Positions 9,120-18,936 of a DNA stretch of 64,000 nucleotides are shown in pieces (within the stretch, counting starts at the first letter, position 1; every line of letters begins with the position of its first letter). The position numbers and the translations under genes were made by a program. Origin of the DNA: Methanobacteriota archaeon (GTDB lineage Archaea > Methanobacteriota > Methanobacteria > Methanobacteriales > Methanobacteriaceae); contig JAEYPF010000018.1 in the NCBI GenBank assembly GCA_023411115.1, positions 248,001-312,000 of the forward strand. The letters are read 5' to 3'. Below the pieces are notes generated by a model that had not been told where the DNA came from, did no database searches, and saw nothing but the letters and a program-made list of their open reading frames with translations.

Positions 9120-9551
9120 AATAACACCTCCTTTTTGCATTGGATCTCTTAATTTAAACTAGTATAATTATGATTTTGTTATATACGCGATTTTCAACTT
9201 CTGATGGACATTTAATGTCTTGAAAATTTATAATTTATTATTTTTTTAATGAGTTTTTTATAAGCCTGATTCTTAAGATATCATTAAAATTCCTGCAGAA
9301 ACTATTTTTTATTGGAAATTGAGGTCTTATTATGCTTAATTAATCCTTTAGGTAATGATAAGATAATAATATTTAGTTATTTCTGTGTATAAGATATAAT
9401 TGTTTCTATTCGATCATAATAGTAAATAATATTTTATATACAAAAGAATACTTATTTGAAATTAATGAAGATGATTAATTTGAAGGGGATATTAATAATA
9501 CCAATTTTTATTTGATTTTATTAGCAATTATGATTTGTAGTGGGGGGAAAT
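9120..9551. other. Gene-free divergent promoter region
   Basis: About 430 bases, very AT-rich, between the divergently transcribed helicase and gajA. It must hold both promoters; TATA-like stretches are too many to choose one. No hairpin array or repeat is seen. Confidence 0.5.
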
Positions 9552-11627
9552 ATGTATATTTCTGAATTAACATTGGAGAATTTTCGAGGATTTAAAAATA
9601 GTAAATCGATATCGTTTAATGAAGGCACAAATGTAATTATTGGCCATAACAATGCAGGAAAAACCTCTGTTATAAAAGCATTGGAATTATTGTTTGGTGA
9701 AAAAAATAAACGCTTGAATATAGATGACTTCAATAAGAACATTACTATCGACGAATTAAAAGAGAAATCTCCTAAAATTAAGATATCAGCAAAGTTTATT
9801 GAATCTGAAAATGATGATGAATATTCGAACGATTTATGTACAGTTTCAACATGGCTTACGAAATTAGATAAACCTTATGAAGCTTTGATAACTTACGAAT
9901 TTTTTCTTCCTCAAAAGGAGGAAGATGAATATAAAAAAATTATAGAAACAATTGAGAGTGAAGATGTTCATGATTTTTGGTACGAAATAGAATATAATTT
10001 TTTGAGAAAATATACCTACAAAATTTATGTAGGAAATCCAGAATATAAAAACGTTGTTGAACCTGATTCAATAAATAAATTTGATTTTCAGTTTTTAAAG
10101 GCAATTAGAGATGTTGAGAACGATTTATTCACGGGCAGAAGTTCCCTTTTGAAAGAAGTTATAGATTTTTTTATGGATTATGAAATAAAAACCGACAATG
10201 CAATGGATGAGGATGAAAAAAAAATAGCAATTAAAGAAAAGAAAAAAGAATTTTCTGAAGAAGCAGAAGCGCTTATTGGATATTTACATGAGAGAATGGA
10301 AGCTGGTAAGAAACACATGCTTAAATATGCAGAAGAAACAGGAGCTTCTTTTGATAACTTAAAACCTTCTTTTGAAGGAAAAATTCTTGAGACAGAATTA
10401 TATTTTGCCTTGAAGTTAATAGTAGAGAATGAAACTGGATTTAAGTTACCAGCTACTCAAAATGGCTTGGGATATAATAATTTGATATATATTTCTCTTT
10501 TACTGGCTAAAATGCAAATAAACGCCTCGGGAAAGTATTTAGGAAGTAATGCTAAAACATTCTCTATACTTGCAATAGAAGAGCCAGAAGCTCATTTACA
10601 CCCAAATATGCAATATAAATTCTTAAAATTTTTAAACAAGAATCAAAAAAAAGAGGTAAGACAAATCTTTGTGACTTCTCATTCACCTAATATTACAGCA
10701 GCTGTTGATCTTGATAATATAATTATTTTGTATAAATATGGGGACGAATTTAATGTTTCATATCCTGGGAAAGTCTTTAATGATAATGATGAAGATATAA
10801 GATCAAAGAATTATGTCAAGCGGTTTTTAGATGTTACAAAGGCAGATATATTCTTTGCTAAAAGTTTAATTTTTGTAGAAGGCATTTCCGAACAATTACT
10901 TGTCCCAGAGTTTGCGAAAATTTTGACCAAGGATTTAACAGATTCACATGTTTCAGTAATAAACATTGGTGGCAGATATTTTGATCATTTTCTAAAACTA
11001 TTTGATCCATCGAATGAATATGCAATCAAAAAGAAGGTAGCATGTATCACTGATTTAGATCCTCAAAAGAAAAAAAAGGAACCTAATAATAGGTGGAAAA
11101 AGTGTTGGCCTTTTGATCTTAATAATAACACGGAGTACGATTATAAAATTTGTTCTAATGATATTGTTAATAAATATCCTCCAATTGATAATGAAGATTT
11201 TATTAGAGCATACTCCCAAGAAAAATTAAAAGGGTATACTTTTGAATATGAAATGATATTAGCAAATCCAGATACTCCAGAATTAATAACTGATTCCATA
11301 AGTAATGCTAATGAGATAGAAGAAATGATGAATAGTCTCAAACAAGAAAAAGATAGTGATTTTATACTTAATTTAATAAGAAATGAAAAATTTAAAAATA
11401 GTATTTCATCGGCCATTGCAAATTGTAGTTTTGATGATGAAGAAAAATGTAAACATATAATAGCGACAAGATATTTGAATTCAGTGTCAAAAGGGACTGT
11501 GGCACAAGAATTAGCATTCATAATATCAGAAAATCATAAAAAAAAGCTTAAAGGAGACAGCTATTTTGAATTTAATATTCCAACATATATTAGTGAGGCA
11601 ATAGAATGGATTTGTCAAGAGCTATAA
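9552..11627 (+). CDS. gajA: Gabija GajA: OLD-family ATPase and Toprim nuclease
   Basis: 691 aa from the ATG at 9552, which follows a run of six G (SD). The N-terminal ABC/SMC-like ATPase has Walker A GHNNAGKTS (31-39) and Walker B ILAIEEPEAHLHP near residue 340. The C-terminal Toprim domain has the Glu in IFVEGISEQLL and the DxD in CITDLDP. This order, with a UvrD-type helicase gene overlapping the 3' end, defines class 2 OLD nucleases and the Gabija anti-phage system, in which GajA is a nucleotide-sensing DNA endonuclease. It is longer than the best-known bacterial GajA (about 580 aa), with a charged coiled-coil-like insert near residues 205-270. Confidence 0.9.
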   Translation: MYISELTLENFRGFKNSKSISFNEGTNVIIGHNNAGKTSVIKALELLFGEKNKRLNIDDFNKNITIDELKEKSPKIKISAKFIESENDDEYSNDLCTVSTWLTKLDKPYEALITYEFFLPQKEEDEYKKIIETIESEDVHDFWYEIEYNFLRKYTYKIYVGNPEYKNVVEPDSINKFDFQFLKAIRDVENDLFTGRSSLLKEVIDFFMDYEIKTDNAMDEDEKKIAIKEKKKEFSEEAEALIGYLHERMEAGKKHMLKYAEETGASFDNLKPSFEGKILETELYFALKLIVENETGFKLPATQNGLGYNNLIYISLLLAKMQINASGKYLGSNAKTFSILAIEEPEAHLHPNMQYKFLKFLNKNQKKEVRQIFVTSHSPNITAAVDLDNIIILYKYGDEFNVSYPGKVFNDNDEDIRSKNYVKRFLDVTKADIFFAKSLIFVEGISEQLLVPEFAKILTKDLTDSHVSVINIGGRYFDHFLKLFDPSNEYAIKKKVACITDLDPQKKKKEPNNRWKKCWPFDLNNNTEYDYKICSNDIVNKYPPIDNEDFIRAYSQEKLKGYTFEYEMILANPDTPELITDSISNANEIEEMMNSLKQEKDSDFILNLIRNEKFKNSISSAIANCSFDDEEKCKHIIATRYLNSVSKGTVAQELAFIISENHKKKLKGDSYFEFNIPTYISEAIEWICQEL

Positions 11628-13303
11628 CTTTAAAAGACAGTGATGAACTGATTGATACGGAAATTAATTTTAAGTTATGCGCTGGACCTGGAGCAGGTAA
11701 AACTAGATTTTTAATTAATCACATAAAAAATGTGATTGCAAAGTCCACACGTCTCACAAAAGTAAAAAAAATTGCCTGTATTACATACACTAACATTGGA
11801 GTAGAAACCATTACAAAGCGACTTGATAATGCTATAAATGAAGTAGAAGTAAGCACAATTCATAGTTTTTTATATAAACATGTGTTAAAGCCTTATTTAT
11901 GGGTTTTAAAAGAGAAATACGAAATACCATTAGCTGATATTGATGGACATGATGAGATAATTCCCCCACATCGCATATTGGAAGAATGGGGAAAGAAAAT
12001 ACCAAAACAAAAATATCTTGTGTATAAACCTGAAACAAAAAAAGAATTAATGGATTTACGTTGGACAATTCAATCTGATGGTGAATTGAAATTAAAACGC
12101 AAATCGTATGATTTACCTATATCAAATAAGTCTCTATTTGAATACAAAAAATTATGTTGGAAAACAGCTTTAATAAGTCATGATGATGTTTTATTTTTAA
12201 GTTATGAAATTTTAAAGACTAACGAACGTATACTAGAAATTTTGCGTGCTAAATTTCCATATATTTTTATTGATGAATTTCAAGATACCAGCCCTATTCA
12301 ATCAGAGATTATTAAAATGATTGGTGAAAAAGAAACTATTATAGGAGTAATTGGTGATTGGGGACAGTCAATCTTTGCATTTCAGGGAGCAGACTTTCAT
12401 AAATTTATTGATTTTAGTTTAGATGATATGGAATTGTATAAAATCGAAAATAACTATAGGAGTATAGAAGAAATTATTGACATTTTGAATCATGTTAGAA
12501 ATGAATCTGATTTTACACAAAATAGTCCAGGAAACAAAACTGGAAATCCTCCTCGAATACTTATTGGAAGTTTTTTTGATGCATATAAAGAAGCGATCAA
12601 GATTTCCGGAGATCAAAATGTTTGTACATTATCATTTAAGAATGATATTTCAAATATTATGAAATTTGGGTATGAAGATTATTTTGATAGTAGAAATATA
12701 AATGAACCTTTATTTAGAGATGGTGATAGAGGCTGGCTGATCACATATACAATAACTGCAATTGAATATGGCTTACAAAACAAAATAAAAGATGCTATCA
12801 AGTATATGAAAAAAGCATATAGAAAGATCGAAAATTTTAATGATAAAGAAGCTTTAATTAATTTAAAAAGGCTAATAAACAGCTATGATGAATATAAGAA
12901 TGGTTCAATCAAGGATTTTTATAATAATTATTTATATGATAATCCTCGAGTTAAACCGGAGATAACTAGGGGTAATATTAACAAATACTATGAATCATTA
13001 GAATATAGAAAGATTGCAGTTAGTGTAAGAATTAATAATGATGATAGTTTACATAGAACAATACATAAATCAAAAGGGGATGAATTTAACAGTGTTTTGT
13101 TAGTTATTCCACCAGGAGAAAATTTAGAATTTTTATTAAATCCTGACATAAATAGAGAAAGACATAGATTATATTACGTAGCATTAAGCAGAGCAATAGA
13201 AAATCTCTTTATCAATGTCCCACAGTTATCAGAAGATAATAAAAAGAAATTAGAAGATATTAGATTTGAAGTAGTAGAATTAAATGACAAATATTTCATT
13301 TAA
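11606..13303 (+). CDS. gajB: Gabija GajB: UvrD/Rep-like helicase
   Basis: 565 aa; its ATG lies inside the last codons of gajA (22-base overlap), showing translational coupling. Superfamily 1 motifs: Walker A CAGPGAGKTR (25-34), FIDEFQDTSP (motif II), GDWGQSIFAFQGA (III), NNYRS (IV), HKSKGDEF (V) and YYVALSRA (VI). GajB partners the GajA nuclease in Gabija defence and is thought to respond to DNA ends formed during phage replication. It is slightly longer than the typical 490-500 aa. All motor motifs look intact, so the system is probably functional. Confidence 0.9.
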   Translation: MDLSRAITLKDSDELIDTEINFKLCAGPGAGKTRFLINHIKNVIAKSTRLTKVKKIACITYTNIGVETITKRLDNAINEVEVSTIHSFLYKHVLKPYLWVLKEKYEIPLADIDGHDEIIPPHRILEEWGKKIPKQKYLVYKPETKKELMDLRWTIQSDGELKLKRKSYDLPISNKSLFEYKKLCWKTALISHDDVLFLSYEILKTNERILEILRAKFPYIFIDEFQDTSPIQSEIIKMIGEKETIIGVIGDWGQSIFAFQGADFHKFIDFSLDDMELYKIENNYRSIEEIIDILNHVRNESDFTQNSPGNKTGNPPRILIGSFFDAYKEAIKISGDQNVCTLSFKNDISNIMKFGYEDYFDSRNINEPLFRDGDRGWLITYTITAIEYGLQNKIKDAIKYMKKAYRKIENFNDKEALINLKRLINSYDEYKNGSIKDFYNNYLYDNPRVKPEITRGNINKYYESLEYRKIAVSVRINNDDSLHRTIHKSKGDEFNSVLLVIPPGENLEFLLNPDINRERHRLYYVALSRAIENLFINVPQLSEDNKKKLEDIRFEVVELNDKYFI

Positions 13304-13354
13304 ATACATAATTAAGCTAATTTAATGTTTTAAATCCGTTTTTTTTGAGTAGCA

Positions 13355-13435
13355 AAAGCGAGCACCCTATTAAAGAATCTCATAGTTGGATCTAGAATTT
13401 GGTCTCATAGGATAGGCCCTAGGGGTGCCTATATC
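13355..13435. other. Structured intergenic stretch after gajB
   Basis: GCACCCT (13362-13368) can pair with AGGGGTGC (13421-13428), and ATAGGC/GCCTAT (13412-13417, 13427-13432) is an alternative stem. TCTCATAG occurs twice (13378, 13403). The stretch is more GC-rich than its surroundings. It may be a terminator shared by convergent genes, a small RNA, or an integration scar; nothing decides this. Confidence 0.3.
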
Positions 13436-13520
13436 TTTAGAAAATTAGAGATGTGATTCTTAGAAGAGCTCCAGAGGAATAATGCAAAACTACCCAATTA
13501 ACTTTACAGCCTCGTATTTT

Positions 13521-14633
13521 TTAAGTTTCGCCATTCATCAATTCTATTACAATTTTTGTTATTTTTTCAAGTTCAAAAACAGAAGTGTATTCTTCACATG
13601 AATGACAGTCGTTCATCGCAGCTGCTAATTCAAGTCCAGTTATACCATGCTGTTCTATGTTGTTGTTATCACTACCACCAAGTGTAGAGCATAGTTTACA
13701 GGGAATGTCTAATTTTTCACATACATTCTGAAACCTCTTTACAACTGAATGGTTTAATGGTGTTTCATATGCTTCTACACGAAGTTCATGTGTAGCTTCC
13801 ATTTTCGCCCCATGTTCTTCAGTTATTTTGGAGAATATTTCTATGACTTCATTTAATAATATAAAAGTTTCATCATAGGAGTAACTTCTTATCTCTCCTT
13901 TAACAGCACATAAATCCGGAACAATGTTTGGAGCACGTCCTCCTTGAATAAGTCCTATATTGCATGTAGAGTTTTCATTAATCTTGCCGGTTTTTATTTG
14001 CGCAAGTGCTTTTGCAGCAACCATTATTGCATTAACATTTTCTTTGCATTTAAAACTAGAATGAGCTGACTTTCCCTTTACGATTATATCAAAAGTAAGG
14101 AGTGAAGGCGCTTTATACGCAGCTGACCCAACTTCTCCTGATAAATCAAGAGTGTATGATTCTTTTGATCTTATCATAGAATAATCAAAAAACTTTGATC
14201 CAAGACCATATAGCTCTTCTGCAACACAAAATAATACTTCTATGGGACGATGATTTAGGTTTCCTTCTTTTATTGCCGTAATAGCTTCTATAATTGCAGA
14301 TACTCCAGATAATGCATCACATCCCAAAATAGTTTCCCCATTTGATGTAATTGACCCATCATCGTGGAATATGGCTTTTTTTCCTTTCGCAGGTTCTACT
14401 GTATCCATGTGTGCACAAAAAAGCAAGGGTTCTAAAGATTCATCTCCTGATAAAAATCCATATAAATTTCCACTATTTCCCCCAATTTGTTCACCCACTA
14501 AATCTTCATGAACAATAAATCCTAATTCACTAAGTTTAGAACTTAAATAATCACAAACAAGTCTTTCTGAAAGGGAAGGACTGTAAATTGAAACTAAATC
14601 TGAAAATGTTTCTAGTAAACGTTGTCTGTTCAA
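13521..14633 (-). CDS. M20-family zinc metallopeptidase (peptidase T-like)
   Basis: About 370 aa. The usual M20 metal and catalytic residues are visible: CAHMDTV (His and Asp), LGCDALSGV (bridging Asp), VAEELYG (Glu-Glu), TLDLSG and the late His in MNDCHSCEEY. A dimerisation domain (about 180-290) interrupts the catalytic domain. The start is probably TTG at 14633, five bases after AGGTGA; GTG at 14642 is the alternative. It lies 58 bases after the glutamate-cysteine-ligase-like gene on the same strand, so they likely form an operon and the peptidase may act on gamma-glutamyl or related small peptides. Substrate is inferred only. Confidence 0.8.
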   Translation of the reverse strand: MNRQRLLETFSDLVSIYSPSLSERLVCDYLSSKLSELGFIVHEDLVGEQIGGNSGNLYGFLSGDESLEPLLFCAHMDTVEPAKGKKAIFHDDGSITSNGETILGCDALSGVSAIIEAITAIKEGNLNHRPIEVLFCVAEELYGLGSKFFDYSMIRSKESYTLDLSGEVGSAAYKAPSLLTFDIIVKGKSAHSSFKCKENVNAIMVAAKALAQIKTGKINENSTCNIGLIQGGRAPNIVPDLCAVKGEIRSYSYDETFILLNEVIEIFSKITEEHGAKMEATHELRVEAYETPLNHSVVKRFQNVCEKLDIPCKLCSTLGGSDNNNIEQHGITGLELAAAMNDCHSCEEYTSVFELEKITKIVIELMNGET

Positions 14634-14691
14634 AATTTTCACCTATTCTTGAAAAGATGGTCTAGTTTTTTAAAGTAAAATATCACTAGTA

Positions 14692-16065
14692 TTAGAGTTT
14701 TCCGTATTCATGGATTAATTCTTCTATTTTTCCTCCAGAATTTAAATGTTTTATTAGTCTTTGAGCAGGATTTTCTAAGGATTTTGCTCTTTCATATAAT
14801 GGCTTTAGTAATTTTTCTTCTTTGTTCCCTCTTTCTTTTAGACTTTCTGATGCTAAATCAAGAATTTTAATTAGAAGCTTTTTAAGCTCACTTTTTTCTA
14901 CAAATTCTGGAAGATAAGTTTTTATGAAGATTTTTCGCAGCTCAGTTATAGAATAGGCTTTGTTAAAGATAGTATCATCATCTAAAATTTGATTTATTTT
15001 ATCTATCTGATTTATAAGTCCGAGGTGAAAGGCATGAGTAGTCATTGTTTCATTAACCGGCTGACAACAAACTGATCTAAATTCTATTGTACCTCTAAAA
15101 GTTAAATCTACAAATTTAAAAGGTCGAAAATAATTAAAGTCTTCTTCCTTTGGTTTAAAGGTTATTTTATGATATTTTCCATTTTCAAAGTATTCTCCAT
15201 TTATTTTCTCTCTTTTGAAAAATTCAGTTACTATAGTAGGCTGGAAGTTAATGTACTTTCCTTCTTGTTCAGTACAGTATATGCTTGTACTGAGCAAATA
15301 TTCAAGAAGTTCTTCAATACTTTGTGGTAGGGTATCAAACATTCCAATGTTTTTTTTATTATATCCATGCATACTGTCTTCCCATAGCATATCTCGACTA
15401 CAAGCCAATTCCATGTTTTCTCCGTTTAACACGGAGTTAGAAAAAAGAATAGCTTTTATTGGCTCAAGTTTGGAAAATGCACTTATGGCAGGTATTAAAT
15501 TATCAAAATTAACATCTATATGGGTCTGCGCTGCACTGGTAAACATACCAAATTCGGGCATATCATGAAAACTCATTTCATCATACTTCTGATATGAGCA
15601 TAAATGATGATACAACATTCTATACCTTCCATTAGGTATAGGAAGACGTTTGTTATATTTTCTATAAGGATTAACACCAAATCCTGTTAGGGTATGGTTT
15701 TCTTTATTTAATATATCTTGAATAAATTTATAATATTCTTCAAACCTTTCTTTAACACGGTATAAATTTTTTTCTTTTCCAAATGAAATTTCAAGGTTGT
15801 TATAAGAACAATCAAAAGTAAAAATATCATTCGTCACTGGATCTTCAAGGGCGCAGATTCCACCATTATCATCTATGGCTTTTATTTTGAAGTTAAAGTA
15901 GTTTTTAAATTTTACATTCAATTCATTAACTAGTTTAAAATCTACTGCCTTTTTGTTTAAGTTAACGATAGGCAATTCAAGTTCTACTCCCGCAAAAACA
16001 TCTCTTAGCTTTGTAGGTTCAATAAACCGCTTGTACATTAACTTTTTAACTTCCTCTCTTTTCAT
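14692..16065 (-). CDS. Glutamate-cysteine ligase (GCS2) family protein
   Basis: 457 aa from the ATG at 16065, preceded by GTGAGGGA; a TTG 39 bases upstream is less likely. The N-terminal FAGVELELPIVNL is the family's ATP and metal-binding opening, and TFRGTIEFRSVCCQP fits the conserved C-terminal Arg region. Members join the gamma-carboxyl of glutamate to cysteine or another amine using ATP. True glutathione synthesis is rare in archaea, and few methanogens are known for such an enzyme, so lateral transfer from Firmicutes-like bacteria is plausible. No glutathione synthetase is adjacent; the partner is an M20 peptidase. The product is unknown. Confidence 0.72.
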   Translation of the reverse strand: MKREEVKKLMYKRFIEPTKLRDVFAGVELELPIVNLNKKAVDFKLVNELNVKFKNYFNFKIKAIDDNGGICALEDPVTNDIFTFDCSYNNLEISFGKEKNLYRVKERFEEYYKFIQDILNKENHTLTGFGVNPYRKYNKRLPIPNGRYRMLYHHLCSYQKYDEMSFHDMPEFGMFTSAAQTHIDVNFDNLIPAISAFSKLEPIKAILFSNSVLNGENMELACSRDMLWEDSMHGYNKKNIGMFDTLPQSIEELLEYLLSTSIYCTEQEGKYINFQPTIVTEFFKREKINGEYFENGKYHKITFKPKEEDFNYFRPFKFVDLTFRGTIEFRSVCCQPVNETMTTHAFHLGLINQIDKINQILDDDTIFNKAYSITELRKIFIKTYLPEFVEKSELKKLLIKILDLASESLKERGNKEEKLLKPLYERAKSLENPAQRLIKHLNSGGKIEELIHEYGKL

Positions 16066-16675
16066 ATTTTCCCTCACATGGGGATATTTACGACGCTTTT
16101 TCAATATCTATGGGAGGCCATGTTTTTTTATTGTTATGGTATAATGTGAGTATTTACAAAAGCGTTTAAAACATTATTTTTTTCTTCTTTAACCAAGCTT
16201 GAATAAATTATAAATTCTGATTTAATAATAATATACTAATAATTAATAAAGTTAGGGAGTGACGAAAAATGTATATTATGCAAAAAAACTTCGTTTTTTG
16301 CTGCCTGCAAAACTTTCAGTTTTGCGGTTCGGGAAACAGAGTTTCCCTCAATGTCAAAATTTAAAATTTTGACAACACTTTTCTGAACTTTCGAAAATAA
16401 AACTGAACTTATACCAAATGCAGGGCATGATTTGATGCATGTGCAGGAAGAATTGGTAATGGGGAAAGTTTTGGAGTTTTTAAGTAAATAATTTTCTAAG
16501 ACATTAAATCCTTATAAAGATTTCAATAAGAGAATTCAATTAATTAATTCAATAAAAGGGACCTTAAAGGAATTTTATTAATGACTTCTTTTTTACGAAA
16601 TTTTGAATAGATTTATTTAAATTATCTCATGAATTTCGGCAGTTAATCTAGTTCAAAATCAGATTTGGCGTTTTT
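16066..16675. other. Gene-free region with a hairpin array
   Basis: About 600 bases. 16280-16374 is a four-hairpin array (separate entry). The rest is AT-rich with no convincing frame; a more mixed stretch at 16410-16470 shows no structure I can support. Confidence 0.5.
16280..16374. repeat. Array of four short hairpins
   Basis: In order: GCAAAAAA/TTTTTTGC (16280-16301), GCAAAAC/GTTTTGC (16307-16325), GGGAAAC/GTTTCCC (16331-16347) and TGTCAAAATT/AATTTTGACA (16352-16374). Each is a separate palindrome with a different sequence but the same build. Linkers are 3-6 bases. It is not a CRISPR, as the units are not copies of one repeat. Confidence 0.7.
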
Positions 16676-16867
16676 TTATGGTCTACACTTTGTTAATTCT
16701 GAATTTTTAACTCTGAGTTCAACACGTAAACTATTAATTTTTCTCGTAATTTCTGTAGTATCTGTTGTACCTACTGCAAAGAGGTCATTTTGAAGCTTTT
16801 TAATCTCATCTTCTATATCTAAAATTTCTTTTTCTAGAATAGAACATTTAAAACTATTATCTGGCAT
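16676..16867 (-). CDS. Small coiled-coil hypothetical protein
   Basis: 63 aa. The start ATG has GTGAGGT about 9 bases upstream, which makes the frame credible. The middle (about 10-55) is an amphipathic helix with heptad-like Leu/Ile spacing (ILDIEDEIKKLQNDLF, then INSLRVELRVKN). Two cysteines, one near each end, could pair or bind metal. No family is recognised. Confidence 0.55.
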   Translation of the reverse strand: MPDNSFKCSILEKEILDIEDEIKKLQNDLFAVGTTDTTEITRKINSLRVELRVKNSELTKCRP

Positions 16868-17140
16868 AAAACATACCTCACTTGTCTTTAAACATATTAT
16901 TTAATTGACCACTATCAACAGCTCAATTGCTAATAATATTTAATGTTTAATTTATTTAATACTTATATAAAATAATTTATTAAAAATTAAAGGGACTATA
17001 AATCTATTGATAGCTTCTTTTTTTATGAAATCAACTTTATGAGTTCTTTTAATGAGTTCTCGATGGAAATATTCCATGAAAATTATATTTTCATGGATAA
17101 ACAAAGTAAAATTAATAGAGATAGGCATATATCATGAATT

Positions 17141-18262
17141 CTATCCGAGTATATATTTTGCATATGGCAGTCGTCTTATCACGTAGTGGCTGAGGGCAAA
17201 CGCCAATGGGACACCTATGACCCCCACTATGGCAAACTTAATGAGGGGGTCTACTGCTAATCCTATAATCATATACTGCAGTAAAACGACTAAAGGAAGT
17301 TGTATCAGATAAACTGTGAATGTATCATTTGCAAAGGTCCTTGTAATAAGGCCCTGTGAGTTGAATCTGTTTTTGAAGAGTGAGAGAAAAGCAATACATA
17401 TGCTTACACACATGAAAGCTTCCCAGAACGACCCGAGAAGGGATGCGGCTGTTAAGCCCCCAGAAAATTCTGTAGAGTTAGTTACTCCGCCGACGAAGAG
17501 TAATGATATTAGAGTTAGAATTGCGATCCTTGTCCATAGCTTACCTGTAGCTTTAGGAATTGCCTCAATCCATCCTTGCCTGTATGCTACTATACCCGCA
17601 GCAAAGAGCATAACGTATTGGGTAACATGGAAAGGCTCAAATAAACCAAGCAGTGTCCATTGGTTTTCCGGCCACCAAATTCTCACAACAAAAGATATAA
17701 GTGCCATAACCACAATGAAGGTCAAAATAGCTGCATTGCTTGGAAATGGCCGCTTTGTCTGGGAAGATGGTCTTTTAACCAGCCAGTAGGCCCCATAAAC
17801 TGTTGAAAATATCAGTAGCATTGCCAGGAACCATAAATGTCCAAAGAGGATGACCTGATAGTTTAGCAGGTAGTCCATCACAGGGAAGACAATAAACATG
17901 AATATAAGTATCGGTATGCCTAATTTTACCAATCTGTCCTTTATGAACTTATTGGGGCTTTTTCTCTCTAATGATGACGGCACGAAATATGCAGAAAGCA
18001 TGAAAAAGAGGCCCATGAAGAATGACGCGTTAAAGGCCATGAAAATGCCGAGAAGGACATAATCTATGATACTTGTAGGTTCTGAGGGTATCCACCAGCC
18101 TCCACCAGGGCCATATGGTTGAGCCGCATGATGAAGCACTACAAGAACTGCAAGAAGTATTTTAAGGTTATCTATAAAATAAATCCTATTGGGGGCCGTT
18201 TCTAATACTGCCTTAACTTTAGTTCCCTGTATGTTAACTTCTGCTTCTGCAGGCATGCCCAT
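17141..18262 (-). CDS. Acyltransferase 3 (OafA/MdoC-like) membrane protein
   Basis: 373 aa with about ten hydrophobic segments. It opens with RIYFIDNLKILLAVLVVLHH, the hallmark of integral acyltransferase family 3, including the His pair essential in this family. Members transfer acetyl or succinyl groups from the cytoplasm to cell-surface sugars or glucans. A TATA-like TTTATATATA lies about 20 bases before the ATG and there is no SD, so the message has a very short leader. The gene looks less AT-biased than its neighbours, which could mean lateral acquisition. It stands alone, so the target molecule is unknown. Confidence 0.8.
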   Translation of the reverse strand: MGMPAEAEVNIQGTKVKAVLETAPNRIYFIDNLKILLAVLVVLHHAAQPYGPGGGWWIPSEPTSIIDYVLLGIFMAFNASFFMGLFFMLSAYFVPSSLERKSPNKFIKDRLVKLGIPILIFMFIVFPVMDYLLNYQVILFGHLWFLAMLLIFSTVYGAYWLVKRPSSQTKRPFPSNAAILTFIVVMALISFVVRIWWPENQWTLLGLFEPFHVTQYVMLFAAGIVAYRQGWIEAIPKATGKLWTRIAILTLISLLFVGGVTNSTEFSGGLTAASLLGSFWEAFMCVSICIAFLSLFKNRFNSQGLITRTFANDTFTVYLIQLPLVVLLQYMIIGLAVDPLIKFAIVGVIGVPLAFALSHYVIRRLPYAKYILG

Positions 18263-18369
18263 AATTCGGTTTGAGTATATATAAATTTAACGATTGTAAG
18301 TGTCCGATTTGCAGAATAAATTAACGTAATAATAGAAAAAATAAGAGTATTTAAAGAATTTCAGTCTAA

Positions 18370-18789
18370 TCATAACTCAGATCTAAATACTCTCCAGTAG
18401 TACTGAGCCGCACTAAATTTAGTTGTCCTGTATGTAACACCAGGTTTCCCAATAGGTTTTTCACCAGGATGCCGTGCATTTATAGTGATTTTAACTGTTG
18501 AATTTGTTGTTTTTGCCAGTGTAATATCCTGAGTCTCAACAAGGGCGTATTTTCCACTTTGCTGTTTAATGTAGTATTTTGCATGTATCTTTACAAAATT
18601 GTTGTTTATTTTACCGTTTTTTGTGTACTGGTAAGCTGTCCACGAGATTTTCATCCAGCCCAGGTCACCGTCATATACCTTTTTATATCCATGATCTACT
18701 ACTTTTGCTGCTGAAACTGGTGCAGCGAATTGAAATCCAGCAAAAACCACAAATAAAAGTGTTAAGGCCATAACTATATTTTTATTCAT
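18370..18789 (-). CDS. Secreted hypothetical protein
   Basis: 139 aa. A classic signal peptide (MNKNIVMALTLLFVVFAGF, cleavage after VSA near 27) precedes a basic, Tyr/Thr-rich beta-type domain. SD AAGGAGGTGAT lies just before the ATG. No family is recognised. The following genes on the same strand also encode secreted or membrane proteins but are separated by over 100 bases, so an operon is not clear. Confidence 0.65.
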   Translation of the reverse strand: MNKNIVMALTLLFVVFAGFQFAAPVSAAKVVDHGYKKVYDGDLGWMKISWTAYQYTKNGKINNNFVKIHAKYYIKQQSGKYALVETQDITLAKTTNSTVKITINARHPGEKPIGKPGVTYRTTKFSAAQYYWRVFRSEL

Positions 18790-18936
18790 ATCATCACCTC
18801 CTTAACTTGATTTATCATGTAACATTTTAACTATATAAACTTTGTTATAATTACGAAATCACTAAAATGCAGAGAATTTAATTAAAATAGAAAAAAGATA
18901 AAAAAAGAAGTTTTGAACATCATTCAATGCTTGAAT

